Shown piece by piece: positions 9,329-16,244 of a DNA stretch of 64,000 nucleotides (its first letter is position 1; each line of letters starts with the position of its first letter). The notes beneath the pieces are model-generated. The model was given only the letters and a program-made list of their open reading frames with translations. It was not told where the DNA came from and ran no database searches. A program made the translations under genes and the position numbers. The stretch covers positions 124,001 to 188,000 of the forward strand of contig NZ_CAJGBF010000005.1 of NCBI RefSeq assembly GCF_904424705.1, written 5' to 3'. This stretch comes from Rossellomorea arthrocnemi. GTDB taxonomy: Bacteria; Bacillota; Bacilli; Bacillales; Bacillaceae_B.

Positions 9329-9502
9329 TCAAGATGAGGATTTCAATACCGGGTTCGGATATTCGTATCCTTGTTCAAGGGCGGTTACCCGTTGGGATAA
9401 GTAGAAATTTTCGACATTGACTCTTGCTACTTTTTTAATGAGGTCTTCCGTTATTTTTTCCATCCGATCAATTCTTTGTTCCAGATCTTGCAGTGTGGCC
9501 AC
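9329..9502 (-). CDS. Small coiled-coil protein downstream of ssbB
   Basis: 57 residues with a GTG start at 9502. AAAGGAG sits 8 bases before the GTG, which is why I accept the non-ATG start. The product begins with an amphipathic helix (heptad-like LEQRIDRMEKITEDLIKK) and continues VARVNVENFYLSQRVTALEQ, suggesting a short coiled coil; there is no signal or membrane segment. It begins 23 bases after the ssbB stop on the same strand, so it is probably co-transcribed with ssbB. I do not recognise a named family. It is easy to miss because it is short and lacks an ATG. Confidence 0.7.
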   Translation of the reverse strand: MATLQDLEQRIDRMEKITEDLIKKVARVNVENFYLSQRVTALEQGYEYPNPVLKSSS

Positions 9503-9525
9503 AACTTCATCTCCTTTCTTAAAAG

Positions 9526-9903
9526 TTAAAACGGCAATTCGATTGTTTCTTTCTTGCCGGGTTCAGGTGTAGCATTTGATGTTGGCTTACTGTCCAGGAA
9601 CCGTACGTTCTCTGCAACAACTTCGGTTATATACGTCCGTTTTCCTTGATCATTCTCATAGTAACGGGTTTGGATACGGCCCGTCACCCCAACGACGGAT
9701 CCTTTCCTGCAATATTTCTCCGTATTATCCGCTGCACGGTTCCACAATGTACAAAGTACAAAGTCGGTATCGACCTGACCTTGCTGGTTTTTGTATGGCC
9801 GGTTCAGGGCAACCGTCACACTAAGTACTGATCTCCCTTCCGTTGTTTTTCTTGCTTCGGGATCTTTCGTCAGCCTTCCCACCAGGGTTACTTGGTTGAT
9901 CAA
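9526..9903 (-). CDS. ssbB: Single-stranded DNA-binding protein SsbB (competence-type)
   Basis: 125 residues. The OB fold is clear from MINQVTLVGRLTKDPEAR, the TDFVLCTLWNRAADN segment and GVTGRIQTRYYEN. The C-terminus lacks the long Gly/Pro/Gln linker of replicative SSB but ends DxPF-like as IELPF. Length and location next to ywpF match B. subtilis ssbB (ywpH), which protects internalised single-stranded DNA during transformation. The start is TTG; AAAGGAGG lies 12 bases upstream, slightly long, but the ATG between them is out of frame. A perfect-looking dyad lies about 70 bases upstream (9975-10020). Confidence 0.9.
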   Translation of the reverse strand: MINQVTLVGRLTKDPEARKTTEGRSVLSVTVALNRPYKNQQGQVDTDFVLCTLWNRAADNTEKYCRKGSVVGVTGRIQTRYYENDQGKRTYITEVVAENVRFLDSKPTSNATPEPGKKETIELPF

Positions 9904-9974
9904 TTGTATTCATTTCCTCCTTTCTGTTAAGGTGCTTTCATCTTACCTCCTACTTGTAAATCTTGTAAAATCAT

Positions 9975-10020
9975 GAATATCCGAAATTCAATCGATAATC
10001 GGCTTGAATTTCAGATATTC
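9975..10020. promoter_or_regulatory. 17-bp inverted repeat between ssbB and ywpF
   Basis: GAATATCCGAAATTCAA and TTGAATTTCAGATATTC pair at 16 of 17 positions around a 12-base centre. There is no T-tract, so it looks more like an operator than a terminator. It lies between divergent ssbB and ywpF. A regulator cannot be named. Confidence 0.6.
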
Positions 10021-10132
10021 CCCTAGGGAGATTTTACGATTTTAGATCTAAATCATCGTTAAATACACAAAATTGCATCTTTCGACCTTTTTTTCATTGC
10101 CCAATAGATTAGGGAAACAATTCCCCCTGTGA

Positions 10133-10138
10133 TATAAT
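10133..10138 (+). promoter_or_regulatory. Putative -10 box for ywpF
   Basis: TATAAT lies 34 bases before the ywpF ATG. No good -35 is visible; instead a small dyad GGGAA-ACAA-TTCCC overlaps that position, which could be an operator. Confidence 0.4.
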
Positions 10139-10171
10139 TTTATAAAACCTTTAAATGGGAGATGTTCGTTC

Positions 10172-10612
10172 ATGAAAACCTTTAAAGTGATTTCTTTACA
10201 AGTTGTGGATAACGAAAAACTGCATGACTTTGAACTTGTGGATGGTCTGATTATCAATAAGGAAGACGGACAGAGTACATGGCTTGTGGAAACGTATCTG
10301 TCGAATGAATACATCGAGTTCTTTCAAAAAGCTCAGCAAAGCAAGGATGCTTTGGAAATCCAGGTTGTCATTTCCCATAAGGCCAATGATCCGGCTGCCT
10401 TCATGACATCCATCCGTTGTATCAAAGAAATGGATGATCATATCAGCATTATGTTTGAAGGGAAATTGAAGAAACAGCGGAATGAATATGCGGAAATACT
10501 GCTTGATGACTTAGTCCAAAAAGGGTATTCAGGGGAAGAACTGGTCCGTGAGTTCCGCGAGAAGATGGTGTCTAAGCCAAGAATTTCTGCAACGGCAAAG
10601 CCAAGCGTTTAA
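10172..10612 (+). CDS. ywpF: YwpF-like protein
   Basis: 146 residues beginning MKTFKVISLQVV, the characteristic start of the YwpF family found beside ssbB in Bacillus. It is soluble and beta-rich, with no membrane segment. The middle (residues 45-100) carries EFFQKAQQ and VVISHKANDPA; the C-terminal 30 residues are helical and basic. GGGAG precedes the ATG. The function of the family is unknown; DNA damage inducibility has been discussed for relatives but nothing here shows that. Confidence 0.8.
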   Translation: MKTFKVISLQVVDNEKLHDFELVDGLIINKEDGQSTWLVETYLSNEYIEFFQKAQQSKDALEIQVVISHKANDPAAFMTSIRCIKEMDDHISIMFEGKLKKQRNEYAEILLDDLVQKGYSGEELVREFREKMVSKPRISATAKPSV

Positions 10613-10730
10613 TTATACGAAATTATGTAAACTTTATATAGAGCCCAGGATAGCTGTTTGCTATAATTAATGTATTAGATCACTTTATTATTTTCTTTTA
10701 ATACGAAGTTTTTTTAGGCAGGTGTGCTCA

Positions 10731-11051
10731 GTGATTGGAGAAAGAGTAAAGAAATATCGACAAGAAAAGAAAATGTCCATGACGGAACTGGCTGAAAAAG
10801 CAGGGGTCGCCAAATCATATTTAAGTTCTATTGAGCGTAACCTTCAACAAAACCCATCTATTCAATTCCTTGAAAAGGTTTCAAGTGCTCTTGGAATCCC
10901 TTTAGATGCTTTGCTTTATGACCAACCGGAAGACCAAAATATTGACCATGAATGGCTTAAGATTGCTGAAGAGGCAATGGATTCTGGTATTACAAAAGAA
11001 CAGTTCCGTGAATTCATAGAATTTAATAAGTGGAAATTAGACAATAAATAA
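10731..11051 (+). CDS. sinR: Transcriptional regulator SinR
   Basis: 106 residues from the GTG at 10731, chosen because AGGCAGGTG precedes it and because B. subtilis SinR starts MIGQRIKQYR, matching VIGERVKKYR here. The HTH is residues 1-65 with the hallmark GVAKSYLSSIERNLQ and NPSIQFLEKVS; a SinI-type dimerisation helix pair follows (DHEWLKIAEEAMDSGITKEQ). SinR represses biofilm matrix operons and is neutralised by SinI. Unusually, sinI here is convergent and downstream rather than in an upstream operon. An in-frame GTG three codons earlier is less well placed. Confidence 0.92.
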   Translation: MIGERVKKYRQEKKMSMTELAEKAGVAKSYLSSIERNLQQNPSIQFLEKVSSALGIPLDALLYDQPEDQNIDHEWLKIAEEAMDSGITKEQFREFIEFNKWKLDNK

Positions 11052-11077
11052 AGTCTTGCGAACATTTCGCAAGACTT
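11051..11077. terminator. Bidirectional terminator between sinR and sinI
   Basis: AAGTCTTGCGAA and TTCGCAAGACTT pair perfectly around a 3-base loop, flanked by AT-rich tracts on both sides. It serves both convergent genes. Confidence 0.85.
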
Positions 11078-11085
11078 TATTTATA

Positions 11086-11223
11086 TTAAATCACTTCGTA
11101 CTTAGCTTTCATCTCTTCCGATTGTTGGTTAAGAAATTCCCTGATTTCCTTTTTGGAAATCCCTGCATCTAAAGCTTGTTTAATAAGTTCCATCCATTCG
11201 ATATCAAGTTCACGATTTGTCAT
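11086..11223 (-). CDS. sinI: Anti-repressor SinI
   Basis: 45 residues, almost entirely the SinI helical hook: DIEWMELIKQALDAGISKK then EIREFLNQQ. This is closely similar to the SinR C-terminal segment that it mimics. It starts at the ATG at 11223 behind GGGAGGGG. SinI binds SinR and lifts repression of matrix genes. It is shorter than B. subtilis SinI (57 residues) but keeps the interaction region. A c-di-GMP-I riboswitch (11256-11362) lies just upstream in the same orientation, so its expression probably responds to c-di-GMP. Confidence 0.9.
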   Translation of the reverse strand: MTNRELDIEWMELIKQALDAGISKKEIREFLNQQSEEMKAKYEVI

Positions 11224-11255
11224 TAAATCCCCTCCCAAAATACATGTATGTATTC

Positions 11256-11362
11256 CAGGCAATCCAGCCATCATAGTTTAAGTAGCTTCAGAGCAAACTC
11301 TAGCGTACACTCTCACCTTAGACCTGAGACTTTGCGTCCCTACCTTTCAATAGGTTTGCCTT
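11256..11362 (-). promoter_or_regulatory. Cyclic-di-GMP-I (GEMM) riboswitch in the sinI leader
   Basis: On the minus strand the aptamer reads GGCAAACC, then stem CCTATT-GAAA-GGTAGG with the GAAA tetraloop, then GGGACGCAAAG, AGGTCTAAGG in the second arm, and a closing ATGGCTGGATTGCC. These are the conserved blocks of the GEMM class I aptamer in the correct order and spacing. The closing strand ends 32 bases before the sinI ATG; a small AATACAT/ATGTATT hairpin directly precedes the GGGAGGGG ribosome site, suggesting translational control. A -10-like TATAAT lies at 11390-11395. Confidence 0.9.
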
Positions 11363-11389
11363 TATCTGACATTTCTTCTTTATATCACT

Positions 11390-11395
11390 ATTATA
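11390..11395 (-). promoter_or_regulatory. Putative -10 of the riboswitch-sinI transcript
   Basis: On the minus strand TATAAT lies about 28 bases before the first conserved aptamer block. No convincing -35 is seen in the AT-rich DNA upstream. Confidence 0.45.
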
Positions 11396-11564
11396 CTTTT
11401 ATAAATTTTAACATCTTGTTGTTTTTTGTCTTTTCTGAAAATAATATTTTCTCCTTAAATACTACAAAATAACCAATTATTTTACATTTTTCACAATCAA
11501 TACTCCTTTTTTTTCGGAAATAGTTTGACAATTAGAAAATTCTTGTCGAAACTTATGGTTCTTT

Positions 11565-11753
11565 TTATCTGTATTTTTTATATTTTTCCATCTTTTGAAT
11601 AGTTGTTACACTCTGAGTTATATTTTGTAATATTGTTGCCTTGTAAAATTGGGATTCAGTTAGATTATTTCCGCAAGAAGGGCATAGCCATTCACCATTC
11701 TCAGAACTACTAAACGATGATCTTGTACAGCGGTTGCAAATTTTTTTGTACAT
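11565..11753 (-). CDS. Small zinc-ribbon protein
   Basis: 62 residues with two CxxC knuckles, CNRC near residue 6 and CPSC near 24, about 16 residues apart, a typical zinc ribbon. The C-terminal half is basic and helical (TTIQKMEKYKKYR). AAGGGAG precedes the ATG. It lies upstream of and in the same direction as sinI, and divergent from the second sinR-like gene, with a TGTTCT-N6-AGAACA dyad in its promoter region. It could be a small DNA-binding or adaptor protein; I do not recognise the family. Confidence 0.65.
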   Translation of the reverse strand: MYKKICNRCTRSSFSSSENGEWLCPSCGNNLTESQFYKATILQNITQSVTTIQKMEKYKKYR

Positions 11754-11788
11754 ATCATTTAACTCCCTTTTGATAAAAATATACTATT

Positions 11789-11806
11789 TGTTCTTTTTAT
11801 AGAACA
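11789..11806. promoter_or_regulatory. Possible SinR-type operator (dyad)
   Basis: TGTTCT and AGAACA form a perfect dyad with a 6-base centre, and GTTCTTT on one strand matches the SinR box GTTCTYT known from B. subtilis. It lies 36-53 bases upstream of the zinc-ribbon ATG and is divergent from the second sinR gene. Binding by either SinR is inference. Confidence 0.5.
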
Positions 11807-11946
11807 CTTAATTTAGTATATATTTCTATTTCTAAAGTCTAAAGTCCTGTAAAACCTTAAAATTTCATTCGAATTAATTATTTTTGTCCATTTTATTGAA
11901 TATTCTTTAAATATCTTAGTATTTCGTTATTTATAAAAAACAAATT

Positions 11947-11958
11947 GTTCTATATAAT
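11947..11958 (+). promoter_or_regulatory. -10 and overlapping GTTCT half-site before the sinR paralogue
   Basis: TATAAT (11953-11958) lies 30 bases before the ATG, directly after GTTCTAT, a SinR-box-like word. The arrangement would suit autoregulation. The -35 is weak. Confidence 0.4.
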
Positions 11959-11988
11959 GAAATAAAACGAACAAAGGAATGAGATAAA

Positions 11989-12327
11989 ATGGTAGGTGAT
12001 AAAATAAAAAGGATGCGAGAAAAAAGAGGGCTATCTATTATTGAACTTTCGACCAAATCAGGAATTTCAAAATCGTACCTTAGTTCCATAGAGAGAGGAA
12101 TTCAAAAAAACCCCAGTATACAGATTCTTGATAAATTATCTTATGCACTTGGTGTATCCTTAAATCACGTACTTAGTAATAAGACTGATTTAGATGATGA
12201 TTGGATGAAATTAGTAAAAATGGCTATCGAGGAGGGGGTTTCTAAAAAAGAGTTTCTAGAATTCATTCAATTTACTCAATTTAAAAGGGTGAACAATATT
12301 GAAGATGACCGTTTTAAAGATCATTAG
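11989..12327 (+). CDS. SinR-like regulator, second copy
   Basis: 112 residues. The HTH (residues 1-65) has GISKSYLSSIERGIQ and NPSIQILDKLS, close to SinR, followed by a SinI-like helix DDDWMKLVKMAIEEGVSKK. It may heterodimerise with SinR or be bound by SinI, as SlrR does in B. subtilis. An ATG follows AAAGGAATG at good spacing. Its 3' end overlaps the sortase gene by 29 bases in another frame. The gene and its surroundings are visibly AT-richer than neighbouring housekeeping genes, hinting at acquisition or a recent duplication. Confidence 0.85.
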   Translation: MVGDKIKRMREKRGLSIIELSTKSGISKSYLSSIERGIQKNPSIQILDKLSYALGVSLNHVLSNKTDLDDDWMKLVKMAIEEGVSKKEFLEFIQFTQFKRVNNIEDDRFKDH

Positions 12328-12889
12328 TATTGGTCTGTTGATAAGTGGAAGTGCATTACTTATCTACTCTTCTTATCTTTTGATTACTGTTAATTTAAAT
12401 GAAAAAAAAGCATTATCAAAAGCACAGACCGTAATCTCTTCCTTAGAAGGTAAAAATCGATATGAGTCTCCTGAGCCCCATTATTCATTTAATCCAGGTG
12501 ACATTATCGGGATTTTACAAATTTCTAAATTAAATAAGAAATTGCCGATTATTGAAGGGACCGATGAATCTGAATTAGAACAAGGGGTTGGTCATTACCC
12601 GACAACCAAACTCCCCGGCCAGCAAGATCGAATCTTCCTTGCCGGCCACCGGGATACAGTATTCAAAAAAATGGGTGAACTCCAAAAAGGAGACAAACTA
12701 ACTATTCTATTAGAGACTGGAACATACACTTATGAGATTTATGAAACACTTATTGTGAAAGAAACTGACCTCTCCGTGCTGAAACCTACCGCTCCTCAAG
12801 AGGTTTTAACTCTTTCAACCTGCTATCCATTCGAGTATCTTTCAAGCACCACCGAACGTTATATCATCAATGCCAAAAGAATACAATAA
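12299..12889 (+). CDS. Class D sortase
   Basis: 196 residues from a TTG at 12299 behind AAGGGTG (an ATG two codons later is also possible). One N-terminal membrane anchor (residues 8-30) is followed by the sortase barrel, with His117 in LAGHRDTVF, Cys175 in TLSTCYPF and Arg187 in TTERY. Sortases cleave a sorting signal and link surface proteins to peptidoglycan; the TLSTC motif and short length fit class D (YhcS-like). It overlaps the sinR paralogue by 29 bases, so translation may be coupled. No LPxTG-type substrate gene is visible nearby. Confidence 0.92.
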   Translation: MKMTVLKIISIGLLISGSALLIYSSYLLITVNLNEKKALSKAQTVISSLEGKNRYESPEPHYSFNPGDIIGILQISKLNKKLPIIEGTDESELEQGVGHYPTTKLPGQQDRIFLAGHRDTVFKKMGELQKGDKLTILLETGTYTYEIYETLIVKETDLSVLKPTAPQEVLTLSTCYPFEYLSSTTERYIINAKRIQ

Positions 12890-12890
12890 A

Positions 12891-12913
12891 GCGCAGAAGC
12901 TTCGCCTCTGCGC
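12891..12913. terminator. Terminator between sortase and lipoprotein genes
   Basis: GCGCAGA and TCTGCGC pair around AGCTTCGCC. It lies right after the sortase stop and just beyond the convergent lipoprotein stop. T-tracts are weak. Confidence 0.6.
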
Positions 12914-12919
12914 CCAATA

Positions 12920-13216
12920 TTACTCGTCCTTATTATCCTTATCATTCATATCAATATCGTCTTCTACAGCATCCTCTTCAGGAGTGTTGTTATCCTTCGT
13001 TGCATCCTTGTCGCCTTGGTTGTTCTTATCCTCAGACTCGAGGTTGTTCTCTTCGTTCATGTCGCCGTCGTTCATATCATCATTCTCATCCATGTTGTCA
13101 TTCTCTTCAATCGGTGCTTCGTCTTCCGGAGGAGGCTCCTGGTCAGCGTTACATCCTACTAGAAGAAAAGCAGCAAGGGCAGATCCACCAAGGACCGATA
13201 ATAACTTTTTGCTCAT
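12920..13216 (-). CDS. Acidic low-complexity lipoprotein
   Basis: 98 residues. The signal sequence ends in a lipobox (FLLVGC, Cys about 22), so the protein should be lipid-anchored outside the membrane. The mature part is almost entirely Asp, Glu, Asn, Met and Lys (EENDNMDENDDMNDGDMNE and similar) with no fold signature. AAAGGAG precedes the ATG. It is convergent with the sortase gene but has no sorting signal. Function is unknown; cation binding or a spacer role are guesses. Confidence 0.7.
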   Translation of the reverse strand: MSKKLLSVLGGSALAAFLLVGCNADQEPPPEDEAPIEENDNMDENDDMNDGDMNEENNLESEDKNNQGDKDATKDNNTPEEDAVEDDIDMNDKDNKDE

Positions 13217-13342
13217 GATGTATAACTCCTTTCTGTGTGTAAGTTAGGTAATGTAAGACCGTTACGTTGGTCTTTTGTTAGCTTTCCCTGAAATTAAATA
13301 TACTTGCATGGAAACAAAGATTTTTTATAATATGATCTCATT

Positions 13343-13390
13343 AAAAAAAAGCTGGGTTTGATGTGAAATGGATCACATCAAACCCAGCCT
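13343..13390 (-). terminator. Terminator of the fabZ-end operon
   Basis: GCTGGGTTTGATGTGA and TCACATCAAACCCAGC form a perfect 16-bp stem with a 6-base loop. The minus-strand U-tract is the run of A at 13343-13350. Confidence 0.92.
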
Positions 13391-13400
13391 TTAAATAGGA

Positions 13401-13835
13401 CTATTCCTGTTTATCCCCTAAAGCAAACATCATTTCTAACTCGCAAGCAACTTCACCATCCACCGTTGCTACACCTTTCCCTTTGCCGATCGGTCCTTTA
13501 AAGCGAATCATTTCCACCTCAAGTCTTAACTGATCTCCAGGTTTTACCTGACGCTTGAAACGGCACTTGTCAATGCCTGTGAAGAATGCCAGACGTCCAC
13601 GATTATCTTCCACCTTCAGCATCGCTACAGCCCCTACCTGAGCCAGTGCCTCAACGATCAGCACACCAGGCATCACAGGATAATCTGGGAAATGACCATT
13701 GAAGAACTCCTCATTCGCCGTCACATTCTTAATCCCAATCGCCTTCTTGCCTTCTTCCACCTCTAAAATTCGATCCACCAGTAAAAATGGATAACGATGG
13801 GGAATAATCTCTTTAATCTCATTAATATCAAGCAT
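13401..13835 (-). CDS. fabZ: 3-hydroxyacyl-ACP dehydratase FabZ
   Basis: 144 residues, full length. It carries the hot-dog fold signature [12 protein letters not shown] with the catalytic His near residue 13, and [14 protein letters not shown] with the HFP and the helix-borne Glu (VLIVEALAQ). It dehydrates 3-hydroxyacyl-ACP in the fatty acid elongation cycle. GGAGGAAT precedes the ATG. In B. subtilis fabZ (ywpB) likewise follows flhO-flhP. Here a 320-bp spacer with four copies of the dispersed motif separates it from the EpuA-like gene, so it may have its own promoter. Confidence 0.96.
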   Translation of the reverse strand: MLDINEIKEIIPHRYPFLLVDRILEVEEGKKAIGIKNVTANEEFFNGHFPDYPVMPGVLIVEALAQVGAVAMLKVEDNRGRLAFFTGIDKCRFKRQVKPGDQLRLEVEMIRFKGPIGKGKGVATVDGEVACELEMMFALGDKQE

Positions 13836-13908
13836 GCATGATTCCTCCTACCAATATGTATGTACACCTTATTGTACAGAAACCGGGCTAAGAATAGCAA
13901 CAGGGTGG

Positions 13909-14140
13909 GAGGGACGGACCTCAAAAACATGCTCGATTTCTCATAAAGATCCCTGTATATCAACGTTCCTGATCCAAAAAGGGACCAAATTTGAGGTCCG
14001 TCCCTCCCAACCATTTCCTATCAACAAGACGACGTTCGAAAAGAGGGACGGACCTCGAATATCATGCTCTATCCACAATAAAATACCGATATAACGGGAT
14101 TAATTGCTTAAAAAGCTGAAGAATTCGAGGTCCGTCCCTC
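13909..14140. repeat. Two inverted pairs of the dispersed 14-mer
   Basis: Copies at 13909 (+), 13993 (-), 14043 (+) and 14127 (-) form two back-to-back inverted pairs, each spanning about 98 bp, in the gap between fabZ and the EpuA-like gene. Both pairs have CATGCTC shortly inside the left arm, so the second looks like a diverged duplicate of the first. No gene lies in 13836-14155. Confidence 0.85.
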
Positions 14141-14155
14141 CAAATGCTCAAAAAA

Positions 14156-14431
14156 TTATTTTTTAATAACGATATCGATGATATGCTGCCAGGTTTCTGC
14201 TTTGAAGACGTCGGCTGCTTTGCCGTCGCCGATGCCTGCGAAGCCGACGACGGCACCCAGTGCGAGGCTTCCTGCAAGAAGAAGGATAAACAGAAGGATT
14301 CTGAGCCAGATTGGAAGCATGCGAACACGCACCCAGCGTGACGGCTTGGTTTCGTCCTTTTGCTTTACCTTTTTTTCTGCTTTTACTGATTCTCTTGTCG
14401 TCTTTTCCTGCAGTAGCTCTTTTTCACTCAT
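14156..14431 (-). CDS. EpuA-like small membrane protein (often annotated RNA polymerase subunit beta)
   Basis: 91 residues. A charged cytoplasmic N-terminus rich in Lys and Glu (1-45) leads into a single transmembrane helix (about 45-68, LRILLFILLLAGSLALGAVVG) and a short amphipathic tail. This layout matches the EpuA/PF11772 family, which databases often label DNA-directed RNA polymerase subunit beta although it lacks polymerase domains. It lies 15 bases downstream of flhP and is probably co-transcribed. The family role is not established. Confidence 0.75.
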   Translation of the reverse strand: MSEKELLQEKTTRESVKAEKKVKQKDETKPSRWVRVRMLPIWLRILLFILLLAGSLALGAVVGFAGIGDGKAADVFKAETWQHIIDIVIKK

Positions 14432-14446
14432 AGCATTTAACTCCTT

Positions 14447-15289
14447 TTAGCGTATCCCATTTACAAGGCCCATCATTTGATCTGCAAGAGAGATCGAGCG
14501 TGCCTGAAATTGATATGATCGTTGGACATTCAGCATGTCCGTCATTTCTTTACTGATATCAACGTTCGATCCTTCTAACGAATTCTGGACCATTGAAATA
14601 TCAGATCGTGCTCCTCCGGTGACGTTGGTCACCACTTCATCTTCCGTGACGCCCAGTTCATCCAGGTTGTCTGCAAAACCTAACAGATTTCCACCGAACT
14701 GCTCTAGGAATTGAGCCTTTTCAACGGTCACAACTCCCAGATTGAACTGCTCTTCTCCTCCAAGGGAGTCCCTGACTGTCAGTACTCCGTTATCCCCAAG
14801 ATCAAAGGCAGACGCATCTTCAGAGAATGTAATAAAGTTATCATTCTCGTCCAGGATCGGAAGTCCGCTTCCGTTCACGAGCATCGCTTCCCCATTCCCG
14901 GTTGGACTGACAAAGAATGCCCCGTCTCTCGTATAGCGAACCGCCCTCGAGTCCTCATCTTGAGCCAGGACTTTAAAGAACTGCCGATCATTCGTCAACG
15001 CAAAGTCCAGGGAACGACCAGTTGCCTTTAATGACCCCTGATTCAGTATCAACTGAGACTGCGAAAGTTTGGCACCGTTCCCTTCCCGGACTCCAAGAGG
15101 GGTGAGCCTGCCTGTTTCAAACCTGTCTACTCTCTGGTTCTTCACCTGCTGCACGAGCATTTCAGAGAATGAAGCATCCCGGCGCTTATATCCATTTGTA
15201 TCTGCATTCGAAAGATTATGACCAATCATATCCATCTGTTTCTGCAATTGTCCCAGTGTGTTGGTTGCTGTAATCATCGTTCGATTCAT
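14447..15289 (-). CDS. flhP: Flagellar hook-basal body protein FlhP
   Basis: 280 residues. The N-terminus carries the rod-protein motif MIGHNLSNADTNGYKR, and the C-terminus the matching helix (SNVDISKEMTDMLNVQRSYQF), with the central FlgG-type domain between. FlhP and FlhO are the distal and proximal rod-like FlgG/FlgF homologues of Bacillus. It lies 56 bases after flhO in the same orientation, the conserved mbl-flhO-flhP order. It is secreted by the flagellar type III apparatus and so lacks a signal peptide. Confidence 0.92.
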   Translation of the reverse strand: MNRTMITATNTLGQLQKQMDMIGHNLSNADTNGYKRRDASFSEMLVQQVKNQRVDRFETGRLTPLGVREGNGAKLSQSQLILNQGSLKATGRSLDFALTNDRQFFKVLAQDEDSRAVRYTRDGAFFVSPTGNGEAMLVNGSGLPILDENDNFITFSEDASAFDLGDNGVLTVRDSLGGEEQFNLGVVTVEKAQFLEQFGGNLLGFADNLDELGVTEDEVVTNVTGGARSDISMVQNSLEGSNVDISKEMTDMLNVQRSYQFQARSISLADQMMGLVNGIR

Positions 15290-15345
15290 GACACGTTCTC
15301 CCCTATTATAAGGTATTCAGTGGCGAAATTCATTTACAATACTTG

Positions 15346-16188
15346 CTATCCGTTGACACGGCCGATTTCATTGGCGGCCTTTTCCATGCTTCGGTCATAT
15401 GCCTGGAGCACCTTCTGGTTGGCTTCAAACGCCCTGTACGCCGACATCATGTCTGTCATCGTGCGGGAAGCATCAACGTTGGACCGCTCCAGGAATCCCT
15501 GCTTGGTGGTAAAGGCCACATCGTCTTCATCATAGGCATCGGGAAGCGCCACATTGCCTTCAGTAGCAAATAGGCCATCTCCCTGCTTGACTAACTGGTT
15601 GGGATTATTTGAATATCCCACTCCTAAAGTAGCCACCTCATTGTCATCTACAAGAATTTGTCCCTTTTCCCCAACCGAGAACTGATCACTTTCGAGTTGT
15701 ATTCTGTCACCATTTTCATCCAGAATATAAAAACCGCTGTTCGTTGTGAGAAATCCGTTTCCGTTCACCGTCAGATTCCCATTACGCGTATAGCGGGGGG
15801 AACCATCCGGGCCCTCCACCGTCAGAAACACCGATCCACGGATCCCCGTTTCTTCGTCTACAGGCATAGAACCATCCAGAAGCGCCACATCCAAGCCCCG
15901 TCCCGTTTCCTGGAGATCGCCTTGAACAAAGGAAGGAATCGTTTCCTGCATGTATACACCCGTATTCAGTTTTCCTACTCTTTGGTTAAAAGGAAGGGAT
16001 AGCGTTTTTTCAGTCGGTACGGATGTGGAATCCATACGGTCCATAAGCATTTCCGGAAATGCCCTCATCGAAGCCTGATCCGCTTTATAGCCTGGTGTGT
16101 TGGCATTGGACATATTGTTCGTCAGCATCTCAGTCTTCCGTTGTTGTGAAAGCATACCTGATGCTACTGTATAAAATCCTCGAAACAT
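15346..16188 (-). CDS. flhO: Flagellar hook-basal body protein FlhO
   Basis: 280 residues. The start MFRGFYTVASGMLSQQRK and MLTNNMSNANTPGYKAD form the rod-protein N-terminal motif; the C-terminal helix has SNVDASRTMTDMMSAYRAFEANQ. It is paralogous to the following flhP and polymerises in the flagellar rod or hook base. It sits 56 bases after mbl. The identity of O versus P rests on gene order. Confidence 0.92.
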   Translation of the reverse strand: MFRGFYTVASGMLSQQRKTEMLTNNMSNANTPGYKADQASMRAFPEMLMDRMDSTSVPTEKTLSLPFNQRVGKLNTGVYMQETIPSFVQGDLQETGRGLDVALLDGSMPVDEETGIRGSVFLTVEGPDGSPRYTRNGNLTVNGNGFLTTNSGFYILDENGDRIQLESDQFSVGEKGQILVDDNEVATLGVGYSNNPNQLVKQGDGLFATEGNVALPDAYDEDDVAFTTKQGFLERSNVDASRTMTDMMSAYRAFEANQKVLQAYDRSMEKAANEIGRVNG

Positions 16189-16244
16189 CTATTTTCACCT
16201 CTCAACCGTATATATCGGATTTCATGGTGCAATGATTTACGTGA

